Origin: Chthonomonas sp. UBA2391
GTDB lineage: Bacteria > Armatimonadota > Fimbriimonadia > Fimbriimonadales > Fimbriimonadaceae
Direction: 5' to 3'
NCBI GenBank assembly: GCA_002343825.1
Contig: DDSL01000082.1
Location: 1 to 34,598, forward strand
DNA length: 34,598 bases
The notes beneath the pieces were generated by a model. It saw nothing but the letters and a program-made list of their open reading frames with translations. It was not told where the DNA came from and did not search any database. The position numbers and the translations under genes are program-made. Of this stretch, positions 16,132-24,187 are shown in pieces; positions within the stretch are counted from its first letter, which is position 1; each line of letters opens with the position of its first letter.

Positions 16132-16283
16132 TCTTCTTCAGATTTTTCGTTCTTGTCCGTCAATGGCTCATCAAGGAGCCTCTGCCACGCCTCGATCAGA
16201 CGCTTGTCTTGCTCCTCTCTGTGTCGATTTTCTTCATCATCGACATTTACTGCGAACTGATTTCTTGGATCAGAATAAAACAT
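16128..16283 (-). CDS. Small acidic protein at the end of the imuB-dnaE2 cassette
   Basis: A 51-codon frame on the reverse strand beginning MFYSDPRNQFAVNVDDEE and ending DKNEKSEED, highly charged and probably helical in the middle (EQDKRLIEAWQRLLDEP). GAGG lies two bases, and GGGGCGAGG partly the same stretch, before the ATG; an in-frame stop lies 33 bases upstream, so the protein cannot be much longer. It sits 80 bases downstream of dnaE2, on the same strand and with the same low-GC composition, so it is probably the last gene of that cassette. The stop overlaps the convergent peptidase stop. No family recognised. Supported by composition, ribosome binding site and position, not by homology. 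Confidence 0.55.
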   Translation of the reverse strand: MFYSDPRNQFAVNVDDEENRHREEQDKRLIEAWQRLLDEPLTDKNEKSEED

Positions 16284-16363
16284 AACCTCGCCCCTAAAGG
16301 CAATAGACCATGGTTAGGACCCAAAACAGGCTCGCAATGTTCCTTGTGTTCCGATGGTCCTAG

Positions 16364-19300
16364 CTATCTTGCAAGGAAGTCTGCTGTCACCAGTGGCAAG
16401 GCCTCGGAACACTTGAGATCATCATAGAGGACCGGTCGATAGGGAAAGACTCTCCTGGCAAGAAAAGCGGGATAACCATCGCGGTCTTGTACAACTCCTT
16501 GCACCGTAACATAAGGCGACCCCACGATAGCTGCCCCATCTCGAAGGTACACCGAATCGAAACAGGTGACATTAAGCAGACCGGTTTCATCCTCAAGATC
16601 GAAGAACACGACCCGTCTGCCGCTCTTTGTCGGTGGGAACCTCAACCGAATGGGGTTGCCTACTACGAAGGCCTTCGTACCTGGCTTTGTATGGTTTGCT
16701 TCTTGAGAAGAAAGTCCGCCCTTTGACCGGATACGCTCCCGCTCAAATGCCATCAGATGAAACTCAAAATTCATCTGGGCGAAACGCCGCTCCATGACGG
16801 CTTTTTCTGCTCGCGTATAGTCTTGAATCTCGGCCAGTCTAGGATCATCAAAGGTCATCGGCAGGGTCGCCTTTCGACCTGCTTCAGCAATCTCCATTGC
16901 CTCGGGAACCGCCCATAGTAGCGCTCTCCGATTGGGATAATGCCCCTCAAAGAAGCCAACTTTCACTAACGTTTCCAGTTCGTCCCGATTCGGACGGACC
17001 TCTTTGGCAAAATCGAAAAAGCTCACCTCTTCTTGAGGATTGTAGCGTTCAATTCTCGTAATCGTCTCATCTGACAAGCCGAGAATGTATTCCAAACCGA
17101 TCCGGATCGCTGCTGATGGAATCTGCATTTTCGGTTCATCCCTTGCGATTGCGGTCGCAACTCTTGAGATTCTAGAAGAGTCCTGAATCTCAGGCGGAAG
17201 AATTTGAATTCCTCGGCTTCTTGCTTCATTGGCGATGGTGGCGGGGCCATAGTAACCCGCTGGTTGCGAATTCAATAGCGCCGTAAAGTATTCTGCCGGA
17301 TAGTTTTGCTGTAACCATACACACTTGATAGAGATATCTGCAAAGGCCAAAGCATGACCCTGAGCAAAGCCATATCCATTGAATCCAGCGATGTAGTCAT
17401 AAACCTGTTCCGCTGTATTTTGTGAATAGCCCCGATTAACGATTCTCTTCAGCAGATCCATTTTGATCGACTGGGCGAAGTCTTCTCGGCGACGCTTATG
17501 GATCGATTCGCGAATATCCTCGGCCTCGCCCGAACTACACCCGGCGAAGTTCTGGAGAAGCTGATCAACTTGTTCTTGAAAAACGATAATGCCATACGTC
17601 GAACCAAATATCGGCTCAAAATCTGGATGATCGAACTGATAAGGCTTCCCTCTTCTTCTTGCAATCAGCTCGTTGATCTTCACAGCTCCACCGACACCTG
17701 GACGAATGCCCGCCTGCACCAGACTCGCATCTCGCAAGTCTTCGGTACGAAGGCGAACATGAGCTTGCCGCATCGCCGGGGAGGCCGACTGTGGGATCCC
17801 AATCAATTGCCCTGAACGAAAGGCTCGAAACACCTCTGGGTCCAAATGAGAGATGGATTGAACCGAGAATCCAAGCTCTTGTGCCCGAATCGCCTCTTCG
17901 GACTGACTAAGGACATCTTGTCCGCGAAGACAAAGCAGATCGAACTTATCAAAGCACTTTTTCGCACTGCGCTTATCCCATTGAATAATAGGGACGCACT
18001 CAATGCCAGAATGCTGGACCGGCACGGTATCGGAAATCGGATCGGCACTGATCACCACTCCCGAAGAATGCGCCCTCATGTTTCGCGGCATATCCGAGAG
18101 GCGCTCGGCCAATCGAAACACCCAGCGATAGCGCTCTTTGCTGAGATTCATCGATCGAAGCTCTGGTCTTTTATCCAATGCCGCCTCAAGACGCTCGGGT
18201 GAAACGGCCGCATGGAGTTTTTTGGCCAAGAAACGTATGGCCTCATTGGGAAGTCCCATCACCTTGCCAACTTCACGAATGATGCCCCGAGTGGAATAAG
18301 CTCCTACCGCGGCCACGGTTGCGACATGGTCTTTGCCATAACGCTCAACCAGATACTGGCGTACATCCTCTCTTCGACTCGCCTCGAAATCGATATCAAT
18401 ATCTGGTCGCTTAGTTCCGTCTTCGGGCAGAAAGCGATCAAAGTGTAATTGATGCTCCCATGCATCAATCCGGGAAAGTCCCAAGTGATAGGCTACGACA
18501 GAATCCACCACCGAACCCCGTGCACTATAGTGAATACTCTTTCGATTGGCCCACTGACAAAGATCATGGGCAACAAGAAAGTGTCCCGAAAATCCCAAAC
18601 GCCGAATTCGATCCAGTTCGAGATCAATGCGTCTTAGTGCCTTCTTATCGAGCGGATTCCTTCTTCTGATCGCATCAGCAAGAACAAGATCTTTGATGAC
18701 ATGATCTTCTTGATCAACCACTTGCGGCAACCTCGTCCGCCCGGGCAGGATCTGATCATCACATAGCTCTGCAACTCGCAAAGTGTTTTCCAGTAGTTCA
18801 GGACAATCTTGATAGATTGAGCGCATTTCGTGAGACGACTTGATGTAGCGCTCAGCATTCAAGTGACGCAAAGAAATAGGATCCGCGTGTGACTTTCGTC
18901 CAGAGATGCCCTCGATATCGAAAAGAAATTCAGAACAAGCAAGAACATCTTGCACTGCATAGTGTTCCCTTCGACCTAAAGTAACTGGCCCCCCGGCAAC
19001 GCAGCCAATATTCATACTTTGACCGAGCTCTTGCAGTTTTCTATTCACCCGCTCAGCATAGGGCAGGTAACTTCGCTCGATCTGGATCCAAACATTTTGC
19101 TGACCATACAGATCTTTGAGCTGCGTTAACCACTTCATTGCCTCATCTAAGTGATCTCCAGCAATCAGTCTGTTGAGATAACTCGTCCCACCCCCAGAAA
19201 GACAAATCAGATCCGTTGAGAATATGCGCAGTCGCTCAAGCGATCCTCGGGGTTGCAATCGCGGCTCTTCCAGATGACAAGCGGTGATCAATCGCGAGAG

Positions 19301-19849
19301 ATCTCGGTATCCACGCTTACTCTTAGCCACGAGGACAAGATCTCCCATGCCGGGGAGGGAGATTGTTGCTCCAATCAAGGGCCGAATCCCCATTCTGCGC
19401 GCCATACCGTCAAACTCGTAAGCGCCGGTGAGACTATGATAATCGGCTAGGAGTACAGTCGGAACACCCATGTGAGCGGCAATCGGAGGAATCTCTTCGG
19501 CCATCATCGCACTGCGACCAAACGAGTAGCCGCTGACCGTGTGCAAGACGGCATATGGCCGAGTTGAGGACTTGATGTGAATCTCTAGCCCCTTTTGGCG
19601 TGGCAGTTGATCACAGGCGCGGGCAACCTTTTCGTCTCTGATCTTTTGAATCTTGATGTCGTAATCTTCAGTGTGATCTTCCGGCCCATAGATAGGATTT
19701 GGTGCCGAGAGAATGCCTAAGCTGGGTAACTCTTGAATCTTTCGCCTCTGGATCCCTTCATCATCAAGATAGAGAATTACCTCGCGATAGGGTTCATATT
19801 CCCACCATCGCCCAGCCTCACGATGTTGTGAAAGAACGACGTTATCCAT
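16364..19849 (-). CDS. dnaE2: Error-prone DNA polymerase III alpha-like subunit DnaE2 (ImuC)
   Basis: A 1161-residue C-family DNA polymerase used for translesion synthesis with ImuB. Order: about 97 residues of N-terminal extension, a PHP domain (about 98-165 onwards), the palm with catalytic Asp residues in PDIDIDFE (about 482-489), YSARGSVVDS before it and FDLLCLR after it, fingers and helix-hairpin region, and a C-terminal OB fold (VTVQGVVQDRDGYPAFLARR). The PHP metal site is damaged: HTVSGYS replaces HxHSxYS and ADYHS replaces the D-H-G block, as often in DnaE2. The ATG at 19849 overlaps the imuB stop by eight bases. GC is near 47%, far below the neighbours. The tau-binding tail of replicative DnaE1 is not seen. 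Confidence 0.9.
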   Translation of the reverse strand: MDNVVLSQHREAGRWWEYEPYREVILYLDDEGIQRRKIQELPSLGILSAPNPIYGPEDHTEDYDIKIQKIRDEKVARACDQLPRQKGLEIHIKSSTRPYAVLHTVSGYSFGRSAMMAEEIPPIAAHMGVPTVLLADYHSLTGAYEFDGMARRMGIRPLIGATISLPGMGDLVLVAKSKRGYRDLSRLITACHLEEPRLQPRGSLERLRIFSTDLICLSGGGTSYLNRLIAGDHLDEAMKWLTQLKDLYGQQNVWIQIERSYLPYAERVNRKLQELGQSMNIGCVAGGPVTLGRREHYAVQDVLACSEFLFDIEGISGRKSHADPISLRHLNAERYIKSSHEMRSIYQDCPELLENTLRVAELCDDQILPGRTRLPQVVDQEDHVIKDLVLADAIRRRNPLDKKALRRIDLELDRIRRLGFSGHFLVAHDLCQWANRKSIHYSARGSVVDSVVAYHLGLSRIDAWEHQLHFDRFLPEDGTKRPDIDIDFEASRREDVRQYLVERYGKDHVATVAAVGAYSTRGIIREVGKVMGLPNEAIRFLAKKLHAAVSPERLEAALDKRPELRSMNLSKERYRWVFRLAERLSDMPRNMRAHSSGVVISADPISDTVPVQHSGIECVPIIQWDKRSAKKCFDKFDLLCLRGQDVLSQSEEAIRAQELGFSVQSISHLDPEVFRAFRSGQLIGIPQSASPAMRQAHVRLRTEDLRDASLVQAGIRPGVGGAVKINELIARRRGKPYQFDHPDFEPIFGSTYGIIVFQEQVDQLLQNFAGCSSGEAEDIRESIHKRRREDFAQSIKMDLLKRIVNRGYSQNTAEQVYDYIAGFNGYGFAQGHALAFADISIKCVWLQQNYPAEYFTALLNSQPAGYYGPATIANEARSRGIQILPPEIQDSSRISRVATAIARDEPKMQIPSAAIRIGLEYILGLSDETITRIERYNPQEEVSFFDFAKEVRPNRDELETLVKVGFFEGHYPNRRALLWAVPEAMEIAEAGRKATLPMTFDDPRLAEIQDYTRAEKAVMERRFAQMNFEFHLMAFERERIRSKGGLSSQEANHTKPGTKAFVVGNPIRLRFPPTKSGRRVVFFDLEDETGLLNVTCFDSVYLRDGAAIVGSPYVTVQGVVQDRDGYPAFLARRVFPYRPVLYDDLKCSEALPLVTADFLAR

Positions 19850-21005
19850 GGCCCAGTCGCTTAAGCCACATCTGATAGATCTGCTGCTCCCGAGGTGGCA
19901 CGATTTCATTCGCCCTCAGAATTCGACCTTCGCCAACTCCTCGGTTCAGCCGTTGAACCATCGCCTCCAATTGCTCCTGTCGTGTCTTCGTAGTCTCACT
20001 AATGCAGAGTCTTCTCTGTTTTCTCAAGCTCGGACTCGTCCTCCGGAGGAGATACTTCAATCGCTGAATAGGCTTAACCAAAAGAGGCTCGGTAATTAAG
20101 CGGAAGGCGACGAGGGCGGAGCGCTGATTAAAGATCGGCTTCTTGAAGGTTCTTTCAACGGTGATCACGGCTCCGTCTTCGGGCTGCAGAAAGAGAGTTA
20201 ATTCTTCACTTTGCTGATCCAATTCAACAAGTTTCTCTCCCAGTTCTTTTGCCATACGCTGTAGGTCTTCATCGATCCTCTGCCGATCTTCGCACGGTGG
20301 ATCATAGTGGATCTGTACCGAGTGAGAGTGGGGAGGAAAAGCTGGCTGAGGAATCTCTGGCCAGCGCCCCCATGCCAACGCATGAATCCGCTCCGCATCA
20401 CGCCCAAAGTGCTTGATCAAGAGTGCATAAGGGATCTTTTGCAAATCCGCAAAAGAGACACAGCCGAGATATTGCAGGCGGTCAGCCTCAGCCATAGACA
20501 AAAGCCTCGTGGAGTCCAGTCGATACGGCCGCAGAATCGCGGAGGGATTCTCCACCCAATCTCGATCGAGCCCGGCGCACAAACTCAGTTCAGCCAGCCA
20601 AATCGAAGCGCCGATCCCAAGCTTAAAGGGCTGCCCAAGCTCTTCGGCGAGCGCTGACTCCAGATCTCGCAAGATCGCTACTGGCTGCGGATGATGGCTC
20701 AAATCTAGGGCCGCCGCATGGTGCCCCAGAGGCTGAACAAAGTCACTAAATGGGACCAGATGCCACATCCAGTCTTCGGCTGCTTGAAGCGTGGCACTCT
20801 CGGCCCATTCCCAGGTTCGAAGTCGGTCGACCAGCGACCGGGCGGTATCCAAAGACATCCCCACCCTCAGACCGCGGGCCTCTAATTCAAGGTCAAGATC
20901 AAGAATCTTGCGATCATGAGCGACCGCAAGCGGCCCCGATTCACCGGATCGGGGTGCATGGCGTATGTAGAATCCGGGCAGAGATACGCAGACAATATAC
21001 CGCAT
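19842..21005 (-). CDS. imuB: ImuB-like Y-family polymerase homologue, apparently inactive
   Basis: A 387-residue Y-family protein. The N-terminus MRYIVCVSLPGFYI aligns with the palm motif of DinB (hxDxDxFf), but both Asp are replaced (Ser8, Pro10). The second catalytic block, normally S-x-D-E, reads QPLGHHAAALDLS (residues 91-103), with neither Asp nor Glu. GLRVGMSLDTARSL (45-58) matches the family. Loss of the three acids is the hallmark of ImuB, a scaffold that brings DnaE2 to the sliding clamp. I see no clear clamp-binding QLxLF motif. The start at 21005 is supported by alignment of the first residues with the family; no Shine-Dalgarno is present and the mRNA may be leaderless. dnaE2 follows with an eight-base overlap. 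ImuA is absent from the window. Confidence 0.85.
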   Translation of the reverse strand: MRYIVCVSLPGFYIRHAPRSGESGPLAVAHDRKILDLDLELEARGLRVGMSLDTARSLVDRLRTWEWAESATLQAAEDWMWHLVPFSDFVQPLGHHAAALDLSHHPQPVAILRDLESALAEELGQPFKLGIGASIWLAELSLCAGLDRDWVENPSAILRPYRLDSTRLLSMAEADRLQYLGCVSFADLQKIPYALLIKHFGRDAERIHALAWGRWPEIPQPAFPPHSHSVQIHYDPPCEDRQRIDEDLQRMAKELGEKLVELDQQSEELTLFLQPEDGAVITVERTFKKPIFNQRSALVAFRLITEPLLVKPIQRLKYLLRRTSPSLRKQRRLCISETTKTRQEQLEAMVQRLNRGVGEGRILRANEIVPPREQQIYQMWLKRLGHG

Positions 21006-21023
21006 ATATGTCTACTATACGCG
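21001..21023 (-). promoter_or_regulatory. Candidate operator and -10 element at the imuB start
   Basis: An inverted repeat CGCATATA (21001-21008) / TATACGCG (21016-21023), one G-T mismatch, with a 7-base spacer. On the reverse strand it contains TATAGT (21019-21014), a good -10 hexamer placed about seven bases before the imuB ATG. A repressor bound here would block the promoter, as LexA does for imuB-dnaE2 in other bacteria. The -35 match is poor. LexA's site in this lineage is not known to me. Confidence 0.45.
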
Positions 21024-21058
21024 AAATCTGCGCGGATCTGTAGGAGGATCAAGAAAAA

Positions 21059-21160
21059 CTCGCCGGCCCGGCCCGATGCCGCGCCCTCGCCCTGTGGGGA
21101 GAAAGCTAGCAACAAGAATCGAACGGAGAAACCCACAGGGCTACGCCCCGGGCCGGCGAG
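21059..21160 (-). terminator. Large nested inverted repeat with T-run on the reverse strand
   Basis: Outer arms CTCGCCGGCCCGG (21059-21071) and CCGGGCCGGCGAG (21148-21160) are perfect 13-bp complements; inner arms GCCCTGTGGG (21089-21098) and CCCACAGGGC (21132-21141) are perfect 10-bp complements. On the reverse strand TTTTTC follows the outer stem at once, which is terminator-like, but the 76-base interior is unusual. It lies between the haloperoxidase-like gene and imuB and may insulate imuB. Confidence 0.5.
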
Positions 21161-21177
21161 CCTAACCATCCGTGTGC

Positions 21178-21214
21178 GAAAAGCAAGACGGGGAGAGTCA
21201 GAAAACTCTCCCCG
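21178..21214 (-). terminator. Intrinsic terminator of the haloperoxidase-like gene
   Basis: Perfect 10-bp stem CGGGGAGAGT / ACTCTCCCCG with a six-base loop, followed on the reverse strand by TCTTGCTTTTCG. It starts 29 bases after the gene's stop. Confidence 0.8.
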
Positions 21215-21242
21215 AGATTCGACCGCCTCTTCCGCGCGCGGC

Positions 21243-22691
21243 TTATGGGTTCGCCGTGCCGTTGATGTACCGCTGAGCTTGTTGCCAAACGGCAGCCCCG
21301 ACCCTGCGGCCGAGCCGTCGACCTTCTTGGTCGCCCGGCCGGAAGTGGATGCCACCATACAGACGAGAGATCCCCGCCTGATCAGCGGCTTCACTAAAGG
21401 TGGAGAAACTCAACGAGACCGGAGCCGGAGGAAAGTTGGATTCCACCTTGCTGAAGCCCGCCGGGACCACCGCGGTGAAGCCAAAGACGTCGGACCCTGT
21501 GAAGGACCGAAGAACCTCGGCGGCGGCGGCGCTAAACGTGCTGTGACCGCTGACGTACTCGGCAAACGGCGGAGTGATAAAGCTATTGGGTTGATAGGGC
21601 TTCCAATCCCGACCCCGAATCGTCTGAGTGGTCCCGTCGGCCAATGGATACCAAGGAATCTGGGCATCGCCATAGAAGTGCCGCAACAGTGTGATCGGTC
21701 GGGAGTTGTCATAGAAGCGCTTGGTTTCCCAAGCGGCGATCCCGGCGTCCATCACCGCGTTTCCGACGGCAAAGTAGAGCTTGACCTCTTCGTCGAGGCT
21801 TAACTGATCTCGCTCGGCAACCCACCGAGTGAAGAGAACCCAGTGCCCCGGAGGGAGCTCCGAGCTCGGACCATCCGCCCAGTATTCGGCGATAACCTTC
21901 TTTTCCGTGTCCAAGTCTTGTGTGATCTCGGCAACTTCTTCGATCATCTCGGTGCATTCCGGTGTGCCATAGGCGGGGGGAGGACCCGGCCGGAATTGCG
22001 CGCCAGAACTAAGGGCAAAGGGGCGCACACCGCCCCAGTGGGGGGTCAAGAAGGGTCGATAGACCGTTGTTCCGTTGATCAAGAAAGGATATTGTTGCCA
22101 CCGGTCCGGATCGACCAAGGTTCCGATCGGATTCACTGGGGCGTAGCCGGTCGTGTCGGCGTAGTTGTTGAGTTGATTCGATCCGTCGGTCCGCCGCGAA
22201 GCCATCAGCGCCTCGGCCACCGTGTTCCCGATCCCAGCCGGAGTGCTCGTATCGGTCGACGTGTTATCGGGGTCAAAGCCGAGAGCCACCATCTGGTCCC
22301 GCAATTGGGTGGAGCGTTCCGGGAAAAGTTCGCTCATCACCCGGAACGCGGCGTAGCTGATTGCCTCTTTCTTGTTCTCTTCGCTTCGCTCCGGGATCGG
22401 CCGGCGCAACGAGTCGCCAAGCTGAGTTCCGTCGGCATCTTGGTCATAAGCCGCCCAAGCGTCGAACATCGCGGTCTGGGTGAGGGCGATCGTGCGGGAT
22501 CCCACCGTTGGCCCCTTAGAACCTCGGCGCAAGGCCTCCAATAGTTGATCGTTCCAAGTCGTTGCGACCGAACGGGTAGGGCTACTTCCCCCGATCTCGG
22601 TCCGCGCACCAAAACCGCCACAACCGACGACCATCAAAGCCGCGCAGATCATCGCGCCAGAGGCCGAAAAAACTCTGCCGAAATTCGCCAT
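21243..22691 (-). CDS. Vanadium-dependent haloperoxidase / PAP2-superfamily lipoprotein
   Basis: A 482-residue protein with a lipoprotein signal (FSASGAMICAALMVVGC; lipobox V-V-G-C at about residue 24). The C-terminal half holds the vanadate/phosphate-binding motifs in order: KRFYDNSRPITLLRHFYGD, VSGHSTFSAAAAEVLRSF, and SRLYGGIHFRPGDQEGRRLG. These match the vanadium-dependent haloperoxidase branch of the PAP2 superfamily, whose members may oxidise halides or act as acid phosphatases; which one applies cannot be told from these motifs. The protein is probably anchored outside the cytoplasm. It follows the phenylalanine hydroxylase gene by 37 bases on the same strand and is ended by a terminator. 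Confidence 0.82.
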   Translation of the reverse strand: MANFGRVFSASGAMICAALMVVGCGGFGARTEIGGSSPTRSVATTWNDQLLEALRRGSKGPTVGSRTIALTQTAMFDAWAAYDQDADGTQLGDSLRRPIPERSEENKKEAISYAAFRVMSELFPERSTQLRDQMVALGFDPDNTSTDTSTPAGIGNTVAEALMASRRTDGSNQLNNYADTTGYAPVNPIGTLVDPDRWQQYPFLINGTTVYRPFLTPHWGGVRPFALSSGAQFRPGPPPAYGTPECTEMIEEVAEITQDLDTEKKVIAEYWADGPSSELPPGHWVLFTRWVAERDQLSLDEEVKLYFAVGNAVMDAGIAAWETKRFYDNSRPITLLRHFYGDAQIPWYPLADGTTQTIRGRDWKPYQPNSFITPPFAEYVSGHSTFSAAAAEVLRSFTGSDVFGFTAVVPAGFSKVESNFPPAPVSLSFSTFSEAADQAGISRLYGGIHFRPGDQEGRRLGRRVGAAVWQQAQRYINGTANP

Positions 22692-22728
22692 AGGGCAATT
22701 TTCGGCGCATCCTTAACAATTCCTTCAT

Positions 22729-23664
22729 TTACTGCAGGCTAGCCAACAAAAAAGACCTCAAATCTTCTTCGTTGACTCCCGGTTCGCCGGGAGCGACGTT
22801 ATCCAGCTTGCCCGCCTTCATCCACTCCTCCAGCGTCCCAACCAAGCTGAAGAGGTGATCGAATGACTCCACCGAGAAGAGAAGCGGCTGGTAGTGGTCG
22901 ATCTCAAAAGACTGGTTGATGACCCATTCTAGTTGGACTGGGTAGCGCTGCACTTCGGGCGAAACGATCGAGTATTCCAACTCTCCGTAGCTACTGAGGA
23001 GCCCGCTTCCATAGGCCTTCAGCGGCTGGCCGGGAACCTGCATCAACCCAAATTCGATGGTAAACCAGAAGAATCGAGCCATCGCTCGGATGTTGCTATC
23101 CAAGACGCGCAGCTGCTTCTCAGGGTCCGTGATCGCCTGGACGCGTTCGGCCGCTGAATGGGCCACGTCGCCAAACCGGACGAGGGTATCGGCAAAGGCT
23201 CGGTCGGTGTGCATCGGCACGTGACCCGCGATGTCGTGAAAGATGTCCGGCTCGGGCAGATAGTCCAGCTTATCGGCCCGGCGGATCGTGATCGTCGTGG
23301 GGAACTCCCGATTCCGCAGACAATCGAAGAACAAGAAGGCGGGCACGTAGCCGCTGACAGCTTTGGCCCGAAAGCCCGTGAGCGGATTTAGAAACTGGTT
23401 GACATCGTCCAGATTCGGGACTCGGTCGGGGCTCAGGCAGAGGTTCGCGATCCCACGCAAAAAGTGCTCATTGGCATAACGTTCCCATCGGTCGGTCATC
23501 CGGGCATAGAGCCCCGCCCACGCCTGGTGATTTTCCTCGCTATACAGCTCGTAGGGTTGCCGAATATAGAGCTCGCCGTCGCTGCGGGCTTGCTCAATGT
23601 AGGGGGCCTCGGTCGTGGTGAGGCCCATCATGGGATTTAAAGAAGCTGGAGCGCCGTTGCTCAT
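22729..23664 (-). CDS. phhA: Phenylalanine 4-monooxygenase (aromatic amino acid hydroxylase)
   Basis: A 311-residue pterin-dependent iron enzyme that turns phenylalanine into tyrosine. Iron ligands: the two His of FHDIAGHVPMHTDRAFAD (HDxxGH) near residue 160 and the Glu in FFWFTIEFGL near residue 205. Other family blocks are PGFRAKAVSGYVPAF-like sequence near residue 110 and YGSGLLSSYGELEYS. Length suits a bacterial single-domain form with a modest extension, with no regulatory ACT domain. The frame is open for 22 more codons upstream, but those overlap the preceding gene; the ATG at 23664 begins right before ordinary sequence. It lies 28 bases after the small membrane-protein gene. With tyrA it gives the cell two routes to tyrosine, or it may serve phenylalanine breakdown. 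Confidence 0.92.
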   Translation of the reverse strand: MSNGAPASLNPMMGLTTTEAPYIEQARSDGELYIRQPYELYSEENHQAWAGLYARMTDRWERYANEHFLRGIANLCLSPDRVPNLDDVNQFLNPLTGFRAKAVSGYVPAFLFFDCLRNREFPTTITIRRADKLDYLPEPDIFHDIAGHVPMHTDRAFADTLVRFGDVAHSAAERVQAITDPEKQLRVLDSNIRAMARFFWFTIEFGLMQVPGQPLKAYGSGLLSSYGELEYSIVSPEVQRYPVQLEWVINQSFEIDHYQPLLFSVESFDHLFSLVGTLEEWMKAGKLDNVAPGEPGVNEEDLRSFLLASLQ

Positions 23665-23692
23665 TGTTCTTATTCTGACGCCGACCGCCGGG

Positions 23693-24058
23693 TCAGAGGC
23701 GCGATTCGTTATCGATAAATCGCTTGGCAACGACCGTCACGATGATCAAGACGACCCCCAGAACGATCGGAACAATGAAGATCGCCTTGTAAGCCAGGGC
23801 CGAATTCCCCCCGATGAAGTTGCCCTTGATGGCAAAGTCATCGGTCGCAAACTTGAAGTAAGGCCAACCGTAAATGGCGCAAGGCACGAGGGGAAGGAAC
23901 GAAAGGTACTTCACCCAGGCCGGGCCGCCGTCTTTTTCCCTTGAGAATCCAAACCCAAAGAGGGCGACCGCAAGCAGAATCGTGATCCCGAGAGGGATTG
24001 CGAGGTCTCCGGCCGTCGTTTTGCCGGGTTCGGCGAGCATTTGCGTGATCCACCACAT
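23693..24058 (-). CDS. Small membrane protein of unknown function
   Basis: A 121-residue protein with three or four hydrophobic segments: IPLGITILLAVALFGFGF, a shorter YLSFLPLVPCAIYGWPY, and AIFIVPIVLGVVLIIVTVVA. GTAGGAG lies seven bases before the ATG, a good start. No family recognised. It precedes phhA by 28 bases and may be in one operon with phhA and the haloperoxidase-like gene. Confidence 0.65.
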   Translation of the reverse strand: MWWITQMLAEPGKTTAGDLAIPLGITILLAVALFGFGFSREKDGGPAWVKYLSFLPLVPCAIYGWPYFKFATDDFAIKGNFIGGNSALAYKAIFIVPIVLGVVLIIVTVVAKRFIDNESRL

Positions 24059-24114
24059 GTCGTTTCTCCTACGTTATCGGCTTGTTCGTGCAGGAATGTA
24101 CCCGCAAGGTAAGG

Positions 24115-24158
24115 AGTTCAACAGAAGAAGGGCCTGGGAAGATCCCCAGGCCCTTCTT
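24115..24158 (-). terminator. Intrinsic terminator after the PEP-CTERM gene (possibly bidirectional)
   Basis: A perfect 14-bp stem AAGAAGGGCCTGGG (24125-24138) / CCCAGGCCCTTCTT (24145-24158) with a six-base loop. Reverse-strand tail TTCTTCTGTTG is only moderately T-rich. Confidence 0.8.
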
Positions 24159-24187
24159 TAGGCTGAATTTCGGAAGTAGTTTTGACC

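Noticed and set aside
21095..21135. GTTCGATTC-like T-loop, possible tRNA remnant near imuB
   Set aside because: No paired T-arm, acceptor stem or anticodon arm could be drawn around it.
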